This document shows positions 6,319 to 8,399 of a stretch of DNA of 8,399 nt, piece by piece (position 1 is the first letter of the stretch; each line of letters starts with the position of its first letter). Both the position numbers and the translations under genes were made by a program. This DNA comes from DASVSE01 sp036399715 (GTDB lineage Bacteria > Bacteroidota > Rhodothermia > Rhodothermales > Rubricoccaceae): positions 1 through 8,399 of the forward strand of contig DASWMO010000217.1 in the NCBI GenBank assembly GCA_036399715.1, read 5' to 3'. The notes under the pieces are model-generated. The model was given only the letters and a program-made list of their open reading frames with translations. It was not told where the DNA came from and searched no databases.

Positions 6319-6954
6319 ATGCGCCTCGCCCTCTTCGCCTCCGGCAGCGGCACGAACGCCGGCGCCATTTTCGACGCCGTCGAGCGGCGCCAGCTCGCCG
6401 CCGAGGTCGCCGTCCTCATCTCGGACCGCCCGCGCGCGGGCGCCCTCGACCGCGCCGCCGCCCGCGACATCCCAACTGCCGTCGTCGACCCGGCAGACTT
6501 TCCCGACGAAGCCTCCTTCGCCGGCGCCCTCCTCGACGTGCTCGCGCAGCACGAGGCCGATACGGTCGCGCTCGCGGGCTACCTCCGCAAAGTCCCGGAC
6601 CCCGTCGTGTGGGCCTTCCAGGGGCGGATGCTGAACGTCCACCCGAGCCTGCTGCCGGCCTTCGGCGGCCCCGGCATGTACGGCCGGCGCGTCCACGAGG
6701 CCGTCCTCGCCTACGGCTGCCGCCTGACGGGCGCGACGGTCCACCTCGTCGATGCCGGGCTGGACACGGGCCCGGTCGTCCTTCAGGAGGCCGTCGAGGT
6801 CCACCCGGACGACACGCCCGAGACCCTCGCCGCGGCCGTCCTCGCTGTCGAGCACGACCTGCTGCCCCGCGCGCTCCGCCTGCTCGCCGCCGGGCGCCTG
6901 TCCGTCGAGGGCCGCCTCGTCCGCATCGACGGCGACCCGAAAGACCTCCGGTAG
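6319..6954 (+). CDS. purN: Phosphoribosylglycinamide formyltransferase (GAR transformylase, PurN)
   Basis: Cytosolic enzyme of de novo purine synthesis; it transfers the formyl group of 10-formyl-tetrahydrofolate to GAR to give FGAR (step three). The 211-aa product has the N-terminal phosphate-binding loop FASGSGTNAGAI (6-17). The folate and catalytic segment is MLNVHPSLLPAF (104-115), with Asn106 and His108. TVHLVDAGLDTGPVVLQ (140-156) carries His142 and the catalytic Asp149. These match Asn106, His108, His137 and Asp144 of the E. coli enzyme. The loop GGPGMYGRRVHEAV (116-129) is the Bacteroidota-like form, unlike the FKGLHTH form of E. coli. Length is typical. The ATG start lies 11 nt after the LD-carboxypeptidase stop and purH begins 24 nt downstream, so the three are probably co-transcribed. 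No clear Shine-Dalgarno is seen. Confidence 0.96.
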   Translation: MRLALFASGSGTNAGAIFDAVERRQLAAEVAVLISDRPRAGALDRAAARDIPTAVVDPADFPDEASFAGALLDVLAQHEADTVALAGYLRKVPDPVVWAFQGRMLNVHPSLLPAFGGPGMYGRRVHEAVLAYGCRLTGATVHLVDAGLDTGPVVLQEAVEVHPDDTPETLAAAVLAVEHDLLPRALRLLAAGRLSVEGRLVRIDGDPKDLR

Positions 6955-6978
6955 CCGGTCCCTCACTCTCGCCCGCCC

Positions 6979-8399
6979 GTGATCGCTCTCCAGGACCTCC
7001 CCGCGCCCGCCGACCGCTACCCGGTCCGCCGCGCCCTGCTCTCCGTGAGCGACAAGACCGGGCTGGCCGCCTTCGCCGCGCGCCTCGCCGCCCGCGGCGT
7101 CGCGCTCCTCTCGACCGGCGGGACCGCTGCGGCTCTCCGCGCGGCCGGTCTGGACGTGGTCGACGTCTCGGACGTGACAGGCTTCCCCGAGATTCTCGGC
7201 GGGCGCGTCAAGAGCCTGCACCCCGCCGTCCACGGCGGGATCCTCGCGCAGCGGACGAGCCCGAGCGACGCGGCCGACCTCGCCGCGCACGGCATCGAGC
7301 CCATCGACCTCGTCGTGGTCAACCTGTACCCGTTCGCTGAGGCGGTTGCCGGCGACGGCGTGACTGACGCGCTCGCGGCCGAGAACGTCGACATCGGCGG
7401 GCCGGGGATGCTGCGCGCGGCGGCCAAAAACTTCGCCTTCGTCGCCGCCGTCGTGGACCCCGCCGACTACGCCGCCGTCGCGGACGAACTCGACGTCCAC
7501 GCCGGCACGCTCGGCCGTGCGACGCGCCGCCGCCTCGCCCACGCCGCCTTCGCGCACACGGCCGCCTACGACGCCGCTATCGCCGCGTACTTCGCGGGCA
7601 CACCCGAGACGGGCACACCCGAGGTAGCCCCGAACGCGCTCCCCCCGGACCGCCTGCGCCTCGACCTCCCGCTCGCCCTCGCGATGCGCTACGGCGAGAA
7701 CCCGCACCAGCTTGCCGCCCTCTACGGCCACCCCGAGGCCCGTTTCGAGACGCTCTGGGGCAAGGCGCTCTCGTACAACAACCTCCTCGACGCGACGGCC
7801 GCGCTCCGCCTCATCGCCGAGTTCGACGGCGCCCCGCCGACCGTCGCCATCCTCAAGCACACCAACCCGTGCGGCGTCGGGCAGGGCGCGACGCTGGCCG
7901 AGGCCTACGCGCGCGCCTTCGCGACGGACACGCAGTCGCCCTTCGGCGGCATCGTCGTCGCCAACCGGCCGCTCGACCTCGACGCCGCGCGCGCGCTCGA
8001 CGCCGTCTTTACCGAGGTCGTGATCGCGCCGGATTTCGGGGACGGCGTGCTGGAGTTCTTGCAACAGAAGGCCAACCGTCGCATCGTCCGCGCCCGGACG
8101 GGTACACCTCCCGAGGCGTTCACGGTCCGCTCGGTCGCCGGCGGGGTCCTCGTCCAGACGCCCGATGCGCCGCTCCCGAGCGCCGACGCGCTCCGCGCGG
8201 CGTGGACCGTCCCGACGCAGCGGCAGCCGACCGAGGCCGAGTGGGCGGACCTCGACCTCGCGTGGCGCGTCGCCAAGCACGTCACCTCCAACGCCATCGT
8301 CTACGCCGGGCAGGGCGCGACGCTCGGCATTGGGGCGGGCCAGATGTCGCGGCTGGACGCGAGCCGCGTCGCGGTCTCCAAAGCCGCCGAGGCGGGCCA
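6979..8399 (+). CDS. purH: Bifunctional PurH: AICAR transformylase / IMP cyclohydrolase (3' end outside window)
   Basis: Catalyses the last two steps of IMP synthesis: formylation of AICAR with 10-formyl-tetrahydrofolate, then ring closure to IMP. The window holds the first 473 codons. The frame is still open at the right edge, and about 40-60 residues should be missing, judged by the usual family length. The N-terminal cyclohydrolase (MGS-like) domain has LLSVSDKTGL (20-29), STGGTA (45-50) and GGRVKSLHPAVHGGILA (74-90). The transformylase domain has MRYGENPHQ (236-244), the catalytic ILKHTNPCGVG with Lys293 and His294, then TQSPFGGIVVANRP and TSNAIVYAGQGATLGIGAGQMSR. The start is a GTG at 6979. 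It is the only plausible start, because the in-frame stop of purN (6952-6954) is 24 nt upstream and the next start codon lies inside the first conserved motif. Two small repeats occur in poorly conserved stretches (see 7595-7623). Confidence 0.96.
   Translation, partial: MIALQDLPAPADRYPVRRALLSVSDKTGLAAFAARLAARGVALLSTGGTAAALRAAGLDVVDVSDVTGFPEILGGRVKSLHPAVHGGILAQRTSPSDAADLAAHGIEPIDLVVVNLYPFAEAVAGDGVTDALAAENVDIGGPGMLRAAAKNFAFVAAVVDPADYAAVADELDVHAGTLGRATRRRLAHAAFAHTAAYDAAIAAYFAGTPETGTPEVAPNALPPDRLRLDLPLALAMRYGENPHQLAALYGHPEARFETLWGKALSYNNLLDATAALRLIAEFDGAPPTVAILKHTNPCGVGQGATLAEAYARAFATDTQSPFGGIVVANRPLDLDAARALDAVFTEVVIAPDFGDGVLEFLQQKANRRIVRARTGTPPEAFTVRSVAGGVLVQTPDAPLPSADALRAAWTVPTQRQPTEAEWADLDLAWRVAKHVTSNAIVYAGQGATLGIGAGQMSRLDASRVAVSKAAEAG
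7595..7623 (+). repeat. Tandem CGGGCACACCCG mini-palindromes in the purH linker
   Basis: The 13-mer GGGCACACCCGAG occurs at 7596-7608 and again at 7611-7623, a 15-nt period. Each copy contains CGGGCACACCCG, which can pair as a 4-bp stem around a 4-nt loop. It encodes Gly-Thr-Pro-Glu-Thr-Gly-Thr-Pro-Glu in the linker between the cyclohydrolase and transformylase domains, a position that varies in length in the family. A related stretch, GGGTACACCTCCCGAG at 8100-8115, encodes Gly-Thr-Pro-Pro-Glu in another variable loop. The likely cause is local slippage or insertion of a short repeat. Frame is kept and conserved motifs are untouched. Confidence 0.5.

Noticed and set aside
6304..8280. Minus-strand open frame of about 660 codons antisense to purN and purH
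   Set aside because: Low-complexity Arg/Gly/Val/Glu/Asp composition, opposite two certain enzymes. It is a shadow frame of GC-rich codons.

Overview
The window is very GC-rich DNA, about 70% G+C by eye, with coding strands strongly biased to G or C at third codon positions. It looks like ordinary chromosome, not a mobile region: no transposase, integrase, tRNA, rRNA or CRISPR array is visible. Two traits suggest a high-GC relative of Rhodothermota/Bacteroidota (Salinibacter, Rubricoccus or Rubrivirga type). PurN has the G-x-G-M-Y-G form typical of Bacteroidota-like enzymes, and Shine-Dalgarno sequences are weak or absent before most starts. The lineage is an inference from general family knowledge.

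The left two thirds (56-5232) hold five genes, all on the minus strand and transcribed right to left. They are a 548-aa lipoprotein with a beta-propeller, a four-helix DUF2231 membrane protein, hrcA, grpE and dnaJ. The first two overlap by 1-4 nt and the second is 8 nt from hrcA, so these three look like one transcription unit. grpE and dnaJ follow after gaps of 121 and 84 nt. A perfect 12-bp inverted repeat at 1-34, just past the dnaJ stop, is the probable terminator. dnaK is not in the cluster, and no CIRCE operator (the usual HrcA site) was found next to these genes.

The right third (5366-8399) is read on the plus strand from a 133-bp divergent intergenic region. It carries an LD-carboxypeptidase (peptidase S66), then purN, then purH. 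The gaps are 11 and 24 nt, so this is a probable operon. It joins one peptidoglycan-recycling enzyme to the enzymes for step three and the last two steps of de novo IMP synthesis, which share 10-formyl-tetrahydrofolate as formyl donor. purH runs off the right edge.

The least ordinary part is the lipoprotein gene. Its N-terminal domain resembles the planctomycete-type cytochrome c domain, but the residues that would bind heme are replaced. A Met/His cluster of the kind seen in copper-handling proteins sits in the middle of its propeller. It is translationally coupled to a DUF2231 protein and lies directly upstream of the heat-shock repressor gene.
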